DNA from: Natrinema caseinilyticum
Lineage (GTDB): Archaea > Halobacteriota > Halobacteria > Halobacteriales > Natrialbaceae
Direction: 5' to 3'
Assembly (NCBI RefSeq): GCF_024227435.1
Contig: NZ_CP100446.1
Coordinates: 434,001 to 498,000 of the forward strand
Length of the DNA: 64,000 nucleotides
Of this stretch, positions 8,515 through 18,000 are shown one piece after another; the stretch's first letter is position 1; each line of letters opens with the position of its first letter. The position numbers were made by a program, and so were the translations under genes. The notes beneath the pieces are model-generated. The model was given only the letters and a program-made list of their open reading frames with translations. It searched no databases and had not been told where the DNA came from.

Positions 8515-10276
8515 ACGGAACTGGCCACAGCACGCCGTCCAGATCGGCGTGTTCGAGTTTCGACGGACCCTCCGAGCCATCCGAGAGGACAAAGCACGAG
8601 CCGTGCTACTCGCGGCGGGGCTGGTTTTCCCCTCGTTCTTGCTATCCGTGTTCGTCTACCTGTTTGCCGACCTGATTCGCGATCAGGGACTCGTTCAGCT
8701 TCCGGCCGTGGCCCGCGGGATGGTCGCCCTGCTCTGGCTGTTCGGCGTCTTCATCGCCACACAGCGCGTCGTTTCCGCGCGCCCGCGAATCGACGCCGAA
8801 TCGCTCATGCTAACCACGGTCTCGCCGAGAACCGCCGCTGGCGGACTGGTCGTCGCGGAAACGTTGCGCGGCCTCGCGTATCTCGGGTTACCGACACTCG
8901 TCCTCACAGCGAGCGCCGTCTACCTCTTCGTCTCGCCGGTGAGCGTCGTGGCGATTCCGCTTGCGGCGGTGCTGTTCACGGTGACTGCCGTCCTCGCCGG
9001 CATGGGTCTCGGATATGCGATCGCGTTGCTGATCGCGACCTCTCCGTTCGTCGCCCGGCACAAGACCGTCCTCGGCGGGATCGCGGTGCTCGTCGCCATG
9101 GGCGCGTATCTCCTTCTCACGCTCCCTCAGTTCGCCGGGTTCGATCAATCGTCGCTCGCGTGGCTCCCCGTCGGTTGGTATGCCGATCTCGCAGCGGTCG
9201 GGACGCCGATTCGCGGATCCGTTTCACGGACGGCCGGCATTCTCGCGGGAAGCCTCGTCCTCATCGGACTCGGAGGTTCGCTCGTCGAGCGAGAGGCGAC
9301 GGCGCTGTGGTTCATCGATCCCGTAAGCGGCGAGAAATCGTCTACGAACGACACTCGTGGTACTATCGACGTAGCCGATGATGGTGTTCGTGAGTCACTC
9401 CGCGACGCGATTCGACCGGTCGTCGTTCCCACGTCCGTCTCACAACCGACCCGACGAGTCGCCCAGTGGAGCATCTTGCGGACGCGCCGGGATCCGCGCC
9501 GGCTCAATTTTCTTCTCATGCCCGTGGTCATGGTCGGAAGCGGACTCTTCAGTACCGCTCTCCAGGCGGAGTCGTTCTGGTCGCTACTCGCGCCGGCCTG
9601 TGCGGTACTTCTCCCGTGGATGGCCGGTGCGACGTTCGCGATGAACCCCTTCGGAGACGAAGGTGCGGTCCTCCCGGTCACGTTGCTTTCGGTCACCGGA
9701 CGGTCGTACGTACGCGGATCGATGCTCCCCGGACTCCTCTTCGGATTTCCGATCGCCGTCGCGGTCACGACGCTCACCGCCGCCATCGCTCCGTACGGGG
9801 TCGTCGCGACGCTCGGACTCGGAGGTGTCTGTGCGCTCGTGACGCTCGTCGCGGTTAGCACCGCTCCCGCGGTCGGGCTGTGGTTCCCCCGTTTCAGCGC
9901 CATTAGCGTCGGCCAGAGCAGAGAAGTAATTCCACCGCGGCTACTGACGACGGCCCTGCATTTCCTCGGAATCGTGATTCCGGGATCGCTTCTCGCACTG
10001 CTCGTCGTCGCGCCACAGCTCGCTCGTGCGCTACTCGCCGGAGTCTTCGGATACGTTCCCGCATTGATTCTTCAGTTGGCCGCTCGCGGGAATAGCGGGA
10101 TCATGTCGAAGAGCGCGATGTGGTTCGGCGAAATCGGAACCGACGTTCAGGCCCTCGCCATCGACCAGTTACAGGGTTCCGGTGGTGTTCTTCTGGTCGT
10201 CGTCGGTCTCGGAATCGTCGTCGGTTCGTATCGAATGGCGATCCGTCGATTCGATCGGTACTCGCCACCGACGTGA
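8507..10276 (+). CDS. ABC transporter permease, about 12 membrane segments
   Basis: 589 residues, very hydrophobic in two blocks (about residues 35-260 and 335-580), separated by a polar loop rich in Asp, Arg and Ser. The start ATG lies inside the 3' end of the ATPase gene, showing coupled translation. No substrate-binding lipoprotein is encoded nearby, so an exporter is more likely than an importer. The sequence has no motif that names the cargo. The paired ATPase is of the type used for lipids, antibiotics or membrane-protein processes. Confidence 0.85.
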   Translation: MAERNWPQHAVQIGVFEFRRTLRAIREDKARAVLLAAGLVFPSFLLSVFVYLFADLIRDQGLVQLPAVARGMVALLWLFGVFIATQRVVSARPRIDAESLMLTTVSPRTAAGGLVVAETLRGLAYLGLPTLVLTASAVYLFVSPVSVVAIPLAAVLFTVTAVLAGMGLGYAIALLIATSPFVARHKTVLGGIAVLVAMGAYLLLTLPQFAGFDQSSLAWLPVGWYADLAAVGTPIRGSVSRTAGILAGSLVLIGLGGSLVEREATALWFIDPVSGEKSSTNDTRGTIDVADDGVRESLRDAIRPVVVPTSVSQPTRRVAQWSILRTRRDPRRLNFLLMPVVMVGSGLFSTALQAESFWSLLAPACAVLLPWMAGATFAMNPFGDEGAVLPVTLLSVTGRSYVRGSMLPGLLFGFPIAVAVTTLTAAIAPYGVVATLGLGGVCALVTLVAVSTAPAVGLWFPRFSAISVGQSREVIPPRLLTTALHFLGIVIPGSLLALLVVAPQLARALLAGVFGYVPALILQLAARGNSGIMSKSAMWFGEIGTDVQALAIDQLQGSGGVLLVVVGLGIVVGSYRMAIRRFDRYSPPT

Positions 10277-10375
10277 GCACGCGAGGGCCAACGAGAGTGC
10301 TCGAGCCCGCGGATGCACCCATTTTGCGGGCCGATGACCCTGCTGCCAGTCACAGCACGAAGCGACCGTGACCAG

Positions 10376-11287
10376 TTACGGGGTGGAGCTAGCGCCGTCG
10401 CGTCGCTCGAGTGTGACCGTCGCCGTCTCGTCCATGCTGAGACGGAGTGACTCGTCGGCCAGCGTAACGTCGAACGACGCTGCGAACGGATCGTCGGAGA
10501 CGATCGTCGTTGCAATCGTCCCCGATGTGAGATACTCGAAAAACTCCCACAGTGGAACGTCCAGTACCGAAATACCGTGTTCCCAGAACGAGTAGTGGAC
10601 CGCCGGGTGAAACGCGACTGGCACTTCGACGGGCAAACTGACTCTGTGCTGGCACTCGCGACACGAATTGACGTGGAGGTGAACCGGTTTCCCGCCGTGT
10701 TCGTACACGTCAACAGTTCTCTCGACCGGGCCGAAACACTCCGGGCAGACGTCGCCTCGTAGCTGAACGTACATACTCCAGATACGGTATCCGAAGCTCT
10801 CGATCACCTCCACTGGCGACCGGTCACGCGTTTGGCTTTGCGGGAAGAAGTCAGTGATGAGGATCGCATCGCATTCCGTACAGCGAATTCGGAATTGTTC
10901 GGCATCGAGCGTCGCGATGAGCGAGGCCGCTTCACAGAAGAGGCAAACCCCAGAAACCTCGCTGTCCTCGAACGTCGAAGTACTTTCGTACACGTCGGAG
11001 ACGATCGTGCGTACGATCTTGTGGCCGCTGTACGTGAGTCTGTATCCGTCGGACGTTTCACGTACGAACTGCCCGACGAGCCGATCCAAGTGATACGAAA
11101 ACTGGGACGTGCTGTCGACATCCATCGCGTTGTACAGTTCCGTAAAGGACATCGTGTGCCACGGCTCTTGATGCTCTTGCTCCACGTTATCTAACGCCAT
11201 CAATATTTGTAGTCGGTGTGCGTTTCCGAGCGAACTAATCGCATCGACCACGTCCTGACCGATTTGGTCGCCGACCTCTTCTTCCAT
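10376..11287 (-). CDS. Winged-helix regulator with zinc-ribbon segments
   Basis: 303 residues. The N-terminal 95 residues form an ArsR-like winged helix (SSLGNAHRLQILMALDNV ... FSYHLDRLVGQFVRETSDGYRLTYSG). Two Cys pairs follow, CLFCEAASLI with RCTECDAILI and then CPECFG with CRECQH, probably two zinc ribbons, before an acidic C-terminal domain. This is a common haloarchaeal regulator build (DUF7347/7351-like; the number is from memory). It points away from the ABC genes and is followed upstream by an AT-rich space, so its targets are not obvious. Confidence 0.8.
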   Translation of the reverse strand: MEEEVGDQIGQDVVDAISSLGNAHRLQILMALDNVEQEHQEPWHTMSFTELYNAMDVDSTSQFSYHLDRLVGQFVRETSDGYRLTYSGHKIVRTIVSDVYESTSTFEDSEVSGVCLFCEAASLIATLDAEQFRIRCTECDAILITDFFPQSQTRDRSPVEVIESFGYRIWSMYVQLRGDVCPECFGPVERTVDVYEHGGKPVHLHVNSCRECQHRVSLPVEVPVAFHPAVHYSFWEHGISVLDVPLWEFFEYLTSGTIATTIVSDDPFAASFDVTLADESLRLSMDETATVTLERRDGASSTP

Positions 11288-11568
11288 AGTCAGTACCTAT
11301 TGTTCTCCGTTACGATGTCTTCATCGCTCGGTCGTACTGAGTCCGTTGGCTCTGGCAACCCGGAGCGTTCTCTGTGTTGGTCATGCTGATTCTAACAGAA
11401 AATAGGTAGGTCAATAGCAATCGCGTAAGATACACAGCGGTAACAGGAAGTTGACATGGCTCAAATTAAACCGAAAATAGTTTATTATTATGGTCGAGAC
11501 GACGTTTGTCGTTCCGGGATGTCGTAGCCAACATTGAGCCAGGACCGTTGTATAATATTTCTCATATT

Positions 11569-12777
11569 TTATATTCCACCTTTGAGAAATACGCCCGTTA
11601 CGACGGAATAGACAGCGTATCCAATGCCGAGGGAAAGTGCGAGTGAGCCGACCCATCCGGCGATCGTGTACAGTATTTTTTGTTTGCTCACGTCCGACCC
11701 ACCGGCAGCGTATCCGCTTCCGATGATCCCAGAAACGATAACTTCGTTGAACGATACGGGAATTCCAAACAGAATGGCCGCCTGCGCGATGAGGAACGAC
11801 GGGATGAGCGCCGCGATGGACCGCCGCGGACCGAGCGAGGAGTAATCCCGCGCGAGCGCCTTGATCAATCGGGGAGCGCCGGTCCACGACCCCACCAGTA
11901 GTCCGATTCCCCCGCCGACCAGTAGCCAGACGACAGGGATGGAGACGGTGTCGCGGAGCGGTAAGAGCGGGCCGACTGCGAGTCCAACCTGACTGCCGCC
12001 TGCGGAGAATGCGACGAGCCCGCCGAGGACGAGCAGGAAGCGACGTTGGCCAGCCGTGGCGTCCGATCGAACGTCCGATGCGACGACGGACCCACAACCG
12101 ACGGCGACGGTGAGCGAGACCGCGAGCTGTGCGAGCGTGACGTCCACGAGCGGGAGAGACGCGAGAGACGGGGCTGTGACAGCAGCCAGCGAGGTGCTTT
12201 CCCCGGACGAGCCGAGGAATACGAACTCGATGTTCGCGAGCGTGAGTCCGACGATACCGGCGAGAACCGGAACGGCGATTCGCTCGGAGACGCGCTCGTC
12301 CCTGAGAAGCGACGCGGTCGTATACGCCAGGAAGCTCCCGACGAACGGCACCGCGACCCAGAGGCCGACTATCTGGCGATATGTCGCCCACGCTGGATTT
12401 CCACCGCGCGCGATTCCGACCCCGACGACGGCGCCGGTCACGGTGAACGCCGTCGCGATAGGATAGCCGGTGTAGACGCCGAGGGCGACCAGCGCCGCCG
12501 CAGTGAACAGTGCGACGACGACCGCAATCGGCGAGAGGATGACGCCATCGACGAGACTCTTTCCGATCGTCGCCGAGACGTTCGCACCCTGGAACACCGC
12601 GCCAGCGAATCCCAGCAGACCGACGACGAAGCCAGCCCGCATCACGGAGATTGCGTTCGCGCCGACGGCCGGTGCGAACGGCGTGGAGCCCGAAGACCCC
12701 GCACCGATGGTCCAGGCCATGAACAGGCTCGCTCCGGCCGCGACGACGAGCGTCGCCAACGTGTTCAGTCCTATCAT
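11569..12777 (-). CDS. PiT-family inorganic anion permease, last gene of the molybdoenzyme operon
   Basis: 402 residues, about 10-11 membrane helices, with the family's repeated GANDVA-like motif in the form VGANAISV and FQGANVSATIGKSLVDG. In haloarchaea such proteins are annotated as phosphate permeases of the PiT family. Here the gene starts only 24 bases after the stop of the 114-residue gene that closes the molybdoenzyme/Mrp/MobA series, all on the same strand, so it is probably co-transcribed. PiT relatives such as Bacillus CysP carry sulfate, so sulfate or thiosulfate is a reasonable alternative substrate in this setting (inference). No PhoU-like partner gene is adjacent. Confidence 0.85.
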   Translation of the reverse strand: MIGLNTLATLVVAAGASLFMAWTIGAGSSGSTPFAPAVGANAISVMRAGFVVGLLGFAGAVFQGANVSATIGKSLVDGVILSPIAVVVALFTAAALVALGVYTGYPIATAFTVTGAVVGVGIARGGNPAWATYRQIVGLWVAVPFVGSFLAYTTASLLRDERVSERIAVPVLAGIVGLTLANIEFVFLGSSGESTSLAAVTAPSLASLPLVDVTLAQLAVSLTVAVGCGSVVASDVRSDATAGQRRFLLVLGGLVAFSAGGSQVGLAVGPLLPLRDTVSIPVVWLLVGGGIGLLVGSWTGAPRLIKALARDYSSLGPRRSIAALIPSFLIAQAAILFGIPVSFNEVIVSGIIGSGYAAGGSDVSKQKILYTIAGWVGSLALSLGIGYAVYSVVTGVFLKGGI

Positions 12778-12801
12778 CTCGTTTGTGTCGGTGTCGTTCC
12801 G

Positions 12802-13146
12802 TCACCCCGCGGCGTCAGTCGTCGGGGACGTCGATTCCCTCGGACGCTTCGGCGTGTCTGTCTCTGTCTCCGCGGCGTGGTGCCAGCGGTCTATCTCGCT
12901 CTCTACGGTTACGATCAGTGTGCGGACCGCGTCCGTTCGTTCGTCGTCGTTGATGTTCATCTCGAACGTGTACCCGTACTTGTCGGACAGCCGACGCTGT
13001 TGGATGGTGGCGCTGACGAGTTCGTCGTCGAAGTAGAACGGCGATAGTTTCGTCACCATCCGAAGTGCAGCCGTTATCCGGTGGCCGTGTTCGACGACGT
13101 CCGCCCAGTCGCTCTGGACCACGAATCCGGAGACGTGTTCTTTCAT
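12802..13146 (-). CDS. Uncharacterised 114-residue protein in molybdoenzyme operon
   Basis: The start is set at MKEHVSGFVVQSDWADVVEHG (13146), five bases after the mobA stop, because upstream sequence in this frame belongs to the mobA region. The protein has a compact core (KLSPFYFDDELVSATIQQRR, YTFEMNINDDERTDAVRTLIVTVESEIDRW) and a Thr/Ser/Pro-rich tail of some 25 residues. It has no Cys, no signal peptide and no membrane helix. I do not recognise the family. Position inside the operon suggests an accessory or assembly role for the molybdoenzyme, but that is context only. Confidence 0.7.
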   Translation of the reverse strand: MKEHVSGFVVQSDWADVVEHGHRITAALRMVTKLSPFYFDDELVSATIQQRRLSDKYGYTFEMNINDDERTDAVRTLIVTVESEIDRWHHAAETETDTPKRPRESTSPTTDAAG

Positions 13147-13151
13147 GGTAG

Positions 13152-13829
13152 TTACTGGTTGGGTAGCAACCGCTGGACCGCCGTCTCGAGGTCGGTTCGC
13201 GTGTTGACGTTGGTCGTCGACTCCTCGATGGGAACTCGTGGGGGTGTGGCCTCGACGGGGAGCGTCACGACTCGCTCGAGGGTCTCCAGTAGCGCACGCG
13301 GTCCAGCACTTCGCGGGAGTTCTGCCCGCGCACGCGCTACTGACGACCGTCGATACAGCGTGTGCAGCGGCTCGGTCGTTCCGTCGGGGTGTCGAATCGC
13401 GACCGCGTCCGGGCGTCCTTCGGACGGACAGCTTCTGCTGTGGAGTTCGTCGACGAGCCACTGAATCGCCGCCGATGAGAGCAACGGCATATCACAGCCA
13501 CAACAGAACAGCCACTGAGAGTCGACGGTATCGATGCCGCCGAACAGTCCGGCCAGCGGACCGTCGAACGCGCCGTCGTCGACTGCGAACGACACATCGC
13601 CAGCTGACACAGCCTCGGCGTACGCATCGCGCTGATCGTCGGAACGGACGGCGACCACCGGCGGCCGAGTCGTCGCCGCGGTGACCGCCTCGACGACGCG
13701 GCCGAGCAGCGTCTGCCTGCCGACCGTCGCGACGGCCTTCTGCTCGTCGGCGTCGCCGAACCGGGTGCTTCGTCCGCCAGCGAGGACCAGGCCTGTCACC
13801 TCGTGCGCGAGGTCAGTCGATGCTGTCAT
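13152..13829 (-). CDS. mobA: Molybdenum cofactor guanylyltransferase
   Basis: 225 residues from MTASTDLAHEVTGLVLAGGRSTRFG (start 13829). LAGGRSTRFG is the nucleotide-binding loop of MobA, and GCDMPLLSS is the metal/GTP motif. MobA attaches GMP to molybdopterin to make the guanine dinucleotide form that enzymes of the DMSO-reductase family need. It follows the Mrp gene by 16 bases and comes before the 114-residue gene by 5, so it is part of the operon and probably serves the molybdoenzyme encoded upstream. A longer frame to 14249 overlaps the Mrp gene and is not used. Confidence 0.9.
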   Translation of the reverse strand: MTASTDLAHEVTGLVLAGGRSTRFGDADEQKAVATVGRQTLLGRVVEAVTAATTRPPVVAVRSDDQRDAYAEAVSAGDVSFAVDDGAFDGPLAGLFGGIDTVDSQWLFCCGCDMPLLSSAAIQWLVDELHSRSCPSEGRPDAVAIRHPDGTTEPLHTLYRRSSVARARAELPRSAGPRALLETLERVVTLPVEATPPRVPIEESTTNVNTRTDLETAVQRLLPNQ

Positions 13830-13845
13830 TATCTGTCGTCCTCCA

Positions 13846-15000
13846 TCAAACGGCCAGACTGTTGATGCGTGCGGCTGTTCGCGTCGCCAGCCGTTCCATC
13901 GCAGCGCGGGAGTCGCCCCCACCGTCTCTGACTGCGATGGGCGGAAGGGACGAGGAGCGCTCGCGCTCCTCGCGCATCCGTGGGAGCTGTAATCGGCCGA
14001 TGCCCGGAATCGAGACGCCGGGCGTCCCCTCGTCGGTATCGGGGTCCAACGTGCCGACCGCGGGGTCGACTGGCAGCTCGCCGAGCACCGGGATGTCGAA
14101 CTCAGCCGCCAGCCCCTCGCCGCCGCCCGCGTCGAAGATGTCGTGTTCACTCTCGCAGTCGGGGCATTCAAAACTCGCCATGTTCTCCGCGATGCCCAGG
14201 ACGGGGACGCCGTATCGAGCGAAGCCCTGCAGGCCGCGGCGAGCGTCATCGACCGCGACCGGCTCGGGCGTCGTCACGATTACCGCACCAGTGACCGGGA
14301 GGTGTTGGACCAACGAGAGCTGTGCGTCGCCGGTGCCAGGCGGGAGGTCGACGAACAGGTAGTCGAGGTCTCCCCACTCGACGTCGCTGAACAGTTGCTT
14401 GATGAACTCGTCGACGAGCGGGCCGCGCCAGATGACGGGGTCGTCTTCCTCGACGATGAAGTCCATACTCATCACTCGTACGCCGTGAGCCTCCCGCGGG
14501 ACGATTTGATCGTCGAGCGTCGCGTCCGGCGTTCGCTCTTCGAGGCCGAGCATCGTCGGTGCGTTCGGCCCGTAGATGTCCGCGTCAAGTAGCCCGACGG
14601 TCGCACCAGCGGCCGCGAGCGCGGACGCTACGTTCACTGCGACCGTGCTCTTGCCGACGCCGCCCTTGCCGCTGGCAACCGCGACGACGTTTTTAACCTC
14701 CGGGATGAAATCGACGCGGTCCTCGAAGCTCGGAACTTCGGATTCGAACCGACACTCGACAGTCGAGACACCATCGACGTCCTGAGCGACGTGTGTCACG
14801 TCTCGTGCGATGGTGTCGCGGACCATCGCCGAGGGAATCGGGAGCGTGACGGTTACCTGTGCCGTTTGCTCTCGGACACGCACCGCCAGCGCATCCAGGT
14901 CGGCGAGCCCGGTGAACAGCACATCACGGGCTATTTCGGCGTCGGCCAGCGCGCGCCGGACGCGTGCGGTGAGTTCGTCGGATTGGTGTCGTGCATCCAT
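13846..15000 (-). CDS. Mrp/NBP35-type FeS-cluster carrier ATPase
   Basis: 384 residues. An N-terminal MIP18/DUF59-like domain (about 1-95) precedes a P-loop ATPase with the deviant Walker A of the family, SGKGGVGKSTVAVN (around residue 114), switch region DADIYGPNAPTMLG and LFVDLPPGTGDAQL. The cluster-binding pair is CPDC in MASFECPDCESEHD. Mrp/ApbC proteins hold and transfer [4Fe-4S] clusters. The gene starts 10 bases behind the catalytic molybdoenzyme gene, so it is probably a dedicated carrier for the five FeS clusters of the complex (inference). A Ser/Arg-rich tail follows the core. Confidence 0.9.
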   Translation of the reverse strand: MDARHQSDELTARVRRALADAEIARDVLFTGLADLDALAVRVREQTAQVTVTLPIPSAMVRDTIARDVTHVAQDVDGVSTVECRFESEVPSFEDRVDFIPEVKNVVAVASGKGGVGKSTVAVNVASALAAAGATVGLLDADIYGPNAPTMLGLEERTPDATLDDQIVPREAHGVRVMSMDFIVEEDDPVIWRGPLVDEFIKQLFSDVEWGDLDYLFVDLPPGTGDAQLSLVQHLPVTGAVIVTTPEPVAVDDARRGLQGFARYGVPVLGIAENMASFECPDCESEHDIFDAGGGEGLAAEFDIPVLGELPVDPAVGTLDPDTDEGTPGVSIPGIGRLQLPRMREERERSSSLPPIAVRDGGGDSRAAMERLATRTAARINSLAV

Positions 15001-15010
15001 GGTTGTTCAA

Positions 15011-18000
15011 TCAGTCGTCGTCCGCCGACCAGTCTTCCGTCGTGGACGTTCGACTGTCGGGGTCCCAGCGTTCCGACCGCCCGACCGGACCGTCGACGTA
15101 CCACGCATCGTCCTCGTCGGGCTCCGTCGGTGGCGCGATAGGGCGTTTGAGCCACTTGGGCCGTCGGAGTCCGTCGGGACCCGGCGCGGGGTTGGTATCG
15201 TCGAGCCACTCGCGGTAGATCTCCATCGACTTGTCGGTGTCGACGAAGATGTCGCCGTAGTAGTCGTCTTCGCCCGCAGGCTTGACGGTCACCTTCTGGT
15301 GCCAGCAGTGCATCCCCGAGATGGGGTCTGGATGCGGTGCGTGGGTGAGGTTCTGGGCGACGCCGCCGTCGGTCCACCAGATGCGCTCGGAGTCGGGATC
15401 CTCGGATTCGAACGGCTTGATGCCGGAGGTCTGGCGCATCCCCCACATCGCCCGGTCGTTGTCGAGGTCGACCGTCACCTTCCCGTAAGGGTCGCCGCCT
15501 TCGTCGAAGTCGCCGTCGGATTCGCCGTCGTTGTCGCGGTCGATCTTCCACTGGCCCATGTGGTGGCTCATCGCCACGATGCCGGGCTTGATGGACTCGG
15601 TCACCCACACCTCGTTGACGTAGTAGCCGATGTCGGTCTCGACCCGAATCAGGTCGCCGGTCTCGACGCCGAGGCGCTCTGCATCCTTGGTGTGGACCCA
15701 GACGGGGTTGTTGTGCGAAATCTCTTCGAGCCACTTCGAGTTCGAGGACCGCGAGTGAATCTGGGTCGGCAGGCGGAACGTCGGCACCAGTACCATCTCG
15801 CCGTTCTCGTAGTCGATGTTCTCGGGGTGAACGTGGGACTTGAGGTAGTTCGGGACGACGTACTCCTCGTCCTCCCAGCCCCAGTCGTCCAGGGTCTTCG
15901 AGTAGAACTGCTGTTTGCCAGTCGGCGTCGGGAAGCCGCGTCGGGGCTCGCCGTCGACCATCACGCCGAGGACCTCGGTGTCGTATTCGGCGATGGTCTC
16001 GCGGTCGACCTCGTCGTAAGAGTAACCGAGGTCGCTGTCGGAGACCGATTCGACGCCCGCCGCGCCCTCATCGCCGTCCGACCCGCCGTCGGCACTGGCG
16101 GTCGTCTCGACCGAGGCGCTTTCGGGAATGCGGCGGATGGTGCCGTACTCGTCGACGTAGACGTCGTCCGCTTCGAGGATAGCGGAGTCGAGCGTGTCCT
16201 CGTGGAGGCCGTAGCGGTTCTGCTTGGCCTCGAACGCGCCGTGGTGTTTCATGTATTCGAGGGGCTCCATCCCCTTCTCCTCGGCGGCCTCGACGAGGTT
16301 CTCTTCGTTTTCGAAGACGTACCGGTAGTACTCGTCGATGGACATCTGGGCGGGCTCGCCGTCCTCGCCATCGCGGTACGGGCTCTCGAAGTACTCGCGG
16401 ATGCCGAGTTCGCCGTCCTCGTCGAGTCGCCACGAGAGGTCCATCCAGAACTCGTCTTCCTCCCAGACCTCGCCGGGGTTGGCCTCGTAGGTCCGCTCGA
16501 CGTCCTCGCCCTCGCGCTCGGCGTATTCCCGGAGCACGGGCTGGCGGTAGGTCACCCACGTCGCAGCGTGGGTCTCCTGGCTCTGGATGTCGTGGCGTTC
16601 GGGACTGTGCCCCATCGGTAGCACGTAGTCGGCGAAGTACGCCGTCTCGTTCCAGGTCGGCGTCAGCGCGACGTGCATCCCGACCTTGTCCTCGTCGGTC
16701 AGCGCCTCGATCCACGAGAAGCCGTCCGGGTAGGTGTAGACGGGGTTGAACACGCGGGTGAAGTACACCGAGATGTCACCCCGACCCTCCTTCAGGAAGT
16801 ACGGCAGGAGATAGCTCAGCTCGTAGTGGGCGAAGGGGTACTCCACCGGCAGCTGGAGTTCGTCCCAGAGTTTCTGGCGCGGCGGCTCTTTGGGCAGGTG
16901 CGGGTCGAACTTGTGCCAGGCGTTCGGCGACGTTCCGCCTTTGGTGCCGACCGACCCTGTGAGGACGCTCAGGAAGTGAAGCGCTCGGCTGACCTGCCAA
17001 CCGCCCTTGTTGCCGGAGGCCGCAGACCGCCAGATGTAGCTGGCGAAGCGGTCGCCAGCCAGGCCGATCTTCCGGGCGACCTTCTCGAGTTGCTCTGCGT
17101 CCACACCGCTCTCCTGGGCGGCATACTGGGGCGTGAAGTCGGCGTAGAGGTCGTTTTTCAGCAGGTCGATGTAGCTCTCGAACGTCCGCGGCCGGTCGGG
17201 ATGCCGCTCGTCGAGGAACTGCTCCCAGTTGACCCACTGGCGCACGAAGTCGGCGTCGTACAGGTCCTCCCGGAGGATGACGTTCGCCATCGACAGGAGG
17301 ACGGCCGCCTCGCTACCAGGCTGAGTCGGCATCCAGAAGTCGGACATCGCCGCGGTGTTCGACAGCCGCGGGTCCATCACGGCGAGCTGGCCGCCCTCCA
17401 TCACGCCCTCCATGATGCGCTGGGCGTGGGGATTGAAGTAGTGGCCTGATTCGAGGTGGGCCGACAGCAGGAGGATGAACTCTGCGTTTGCGAAATCGGC
17501 GCTCGCCCGGTCGTACTTGTGCCAGAACGCGTAGCCTGCTCGCGCGCCCGCCGAGCAGATGTTTGTGTGGGAGTTGTGGCCGTCGAGGTCCCACGCGTTG
17601 ATGACCCGGTCCATGTACTCCTCATGGCCGGGGCGCCCGACGTGGTAGGTAATCTCGTTTTCGCGGCCGTCCTCGATGGTCTGACGCATCTCTGAGGCGA
17701 TATCGTCGAGCGCTTCGTCCCAGGTGGTACGCGTCCACTGGCCGCTGCCGCGCGGGCCGTCGCGCTTCAGCGGGTACTCGATGCGCTGGGTGTCGTTGAT
17801 CTGGTTGACGGTCGCCGGCCCCTTCGCGCAGTTGCGACCCCGACTGCCAGGGTGTTCGGGGTTGCCCTCGATCTTCTGGATGTCGCCGGTGTCCTTGTCG
17901 ATGTAGGTCAACAGGCCACAGCCAGCTTCACAGTTGAAACAGGCGGTCGGCACCACCGAGTAGTCGGTGGGGTCGCCGTCCGACCCGTACTCTCGCCAGT

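Noticed and set aside
11411-12805. 464-codon minus-strand frame overlapping the PiT permease
   Set aside because: Arg-rich shadow in another frame; the permease frame is hydrophobic with family motifs.
14810-16621. 600-codon plus-strand frame opposite the Mrp and molybdoenzyme genes
   Set aside because: Antisense artefact of GC-rich codons; no motif, and the minus-strand proteins are unmistakable.
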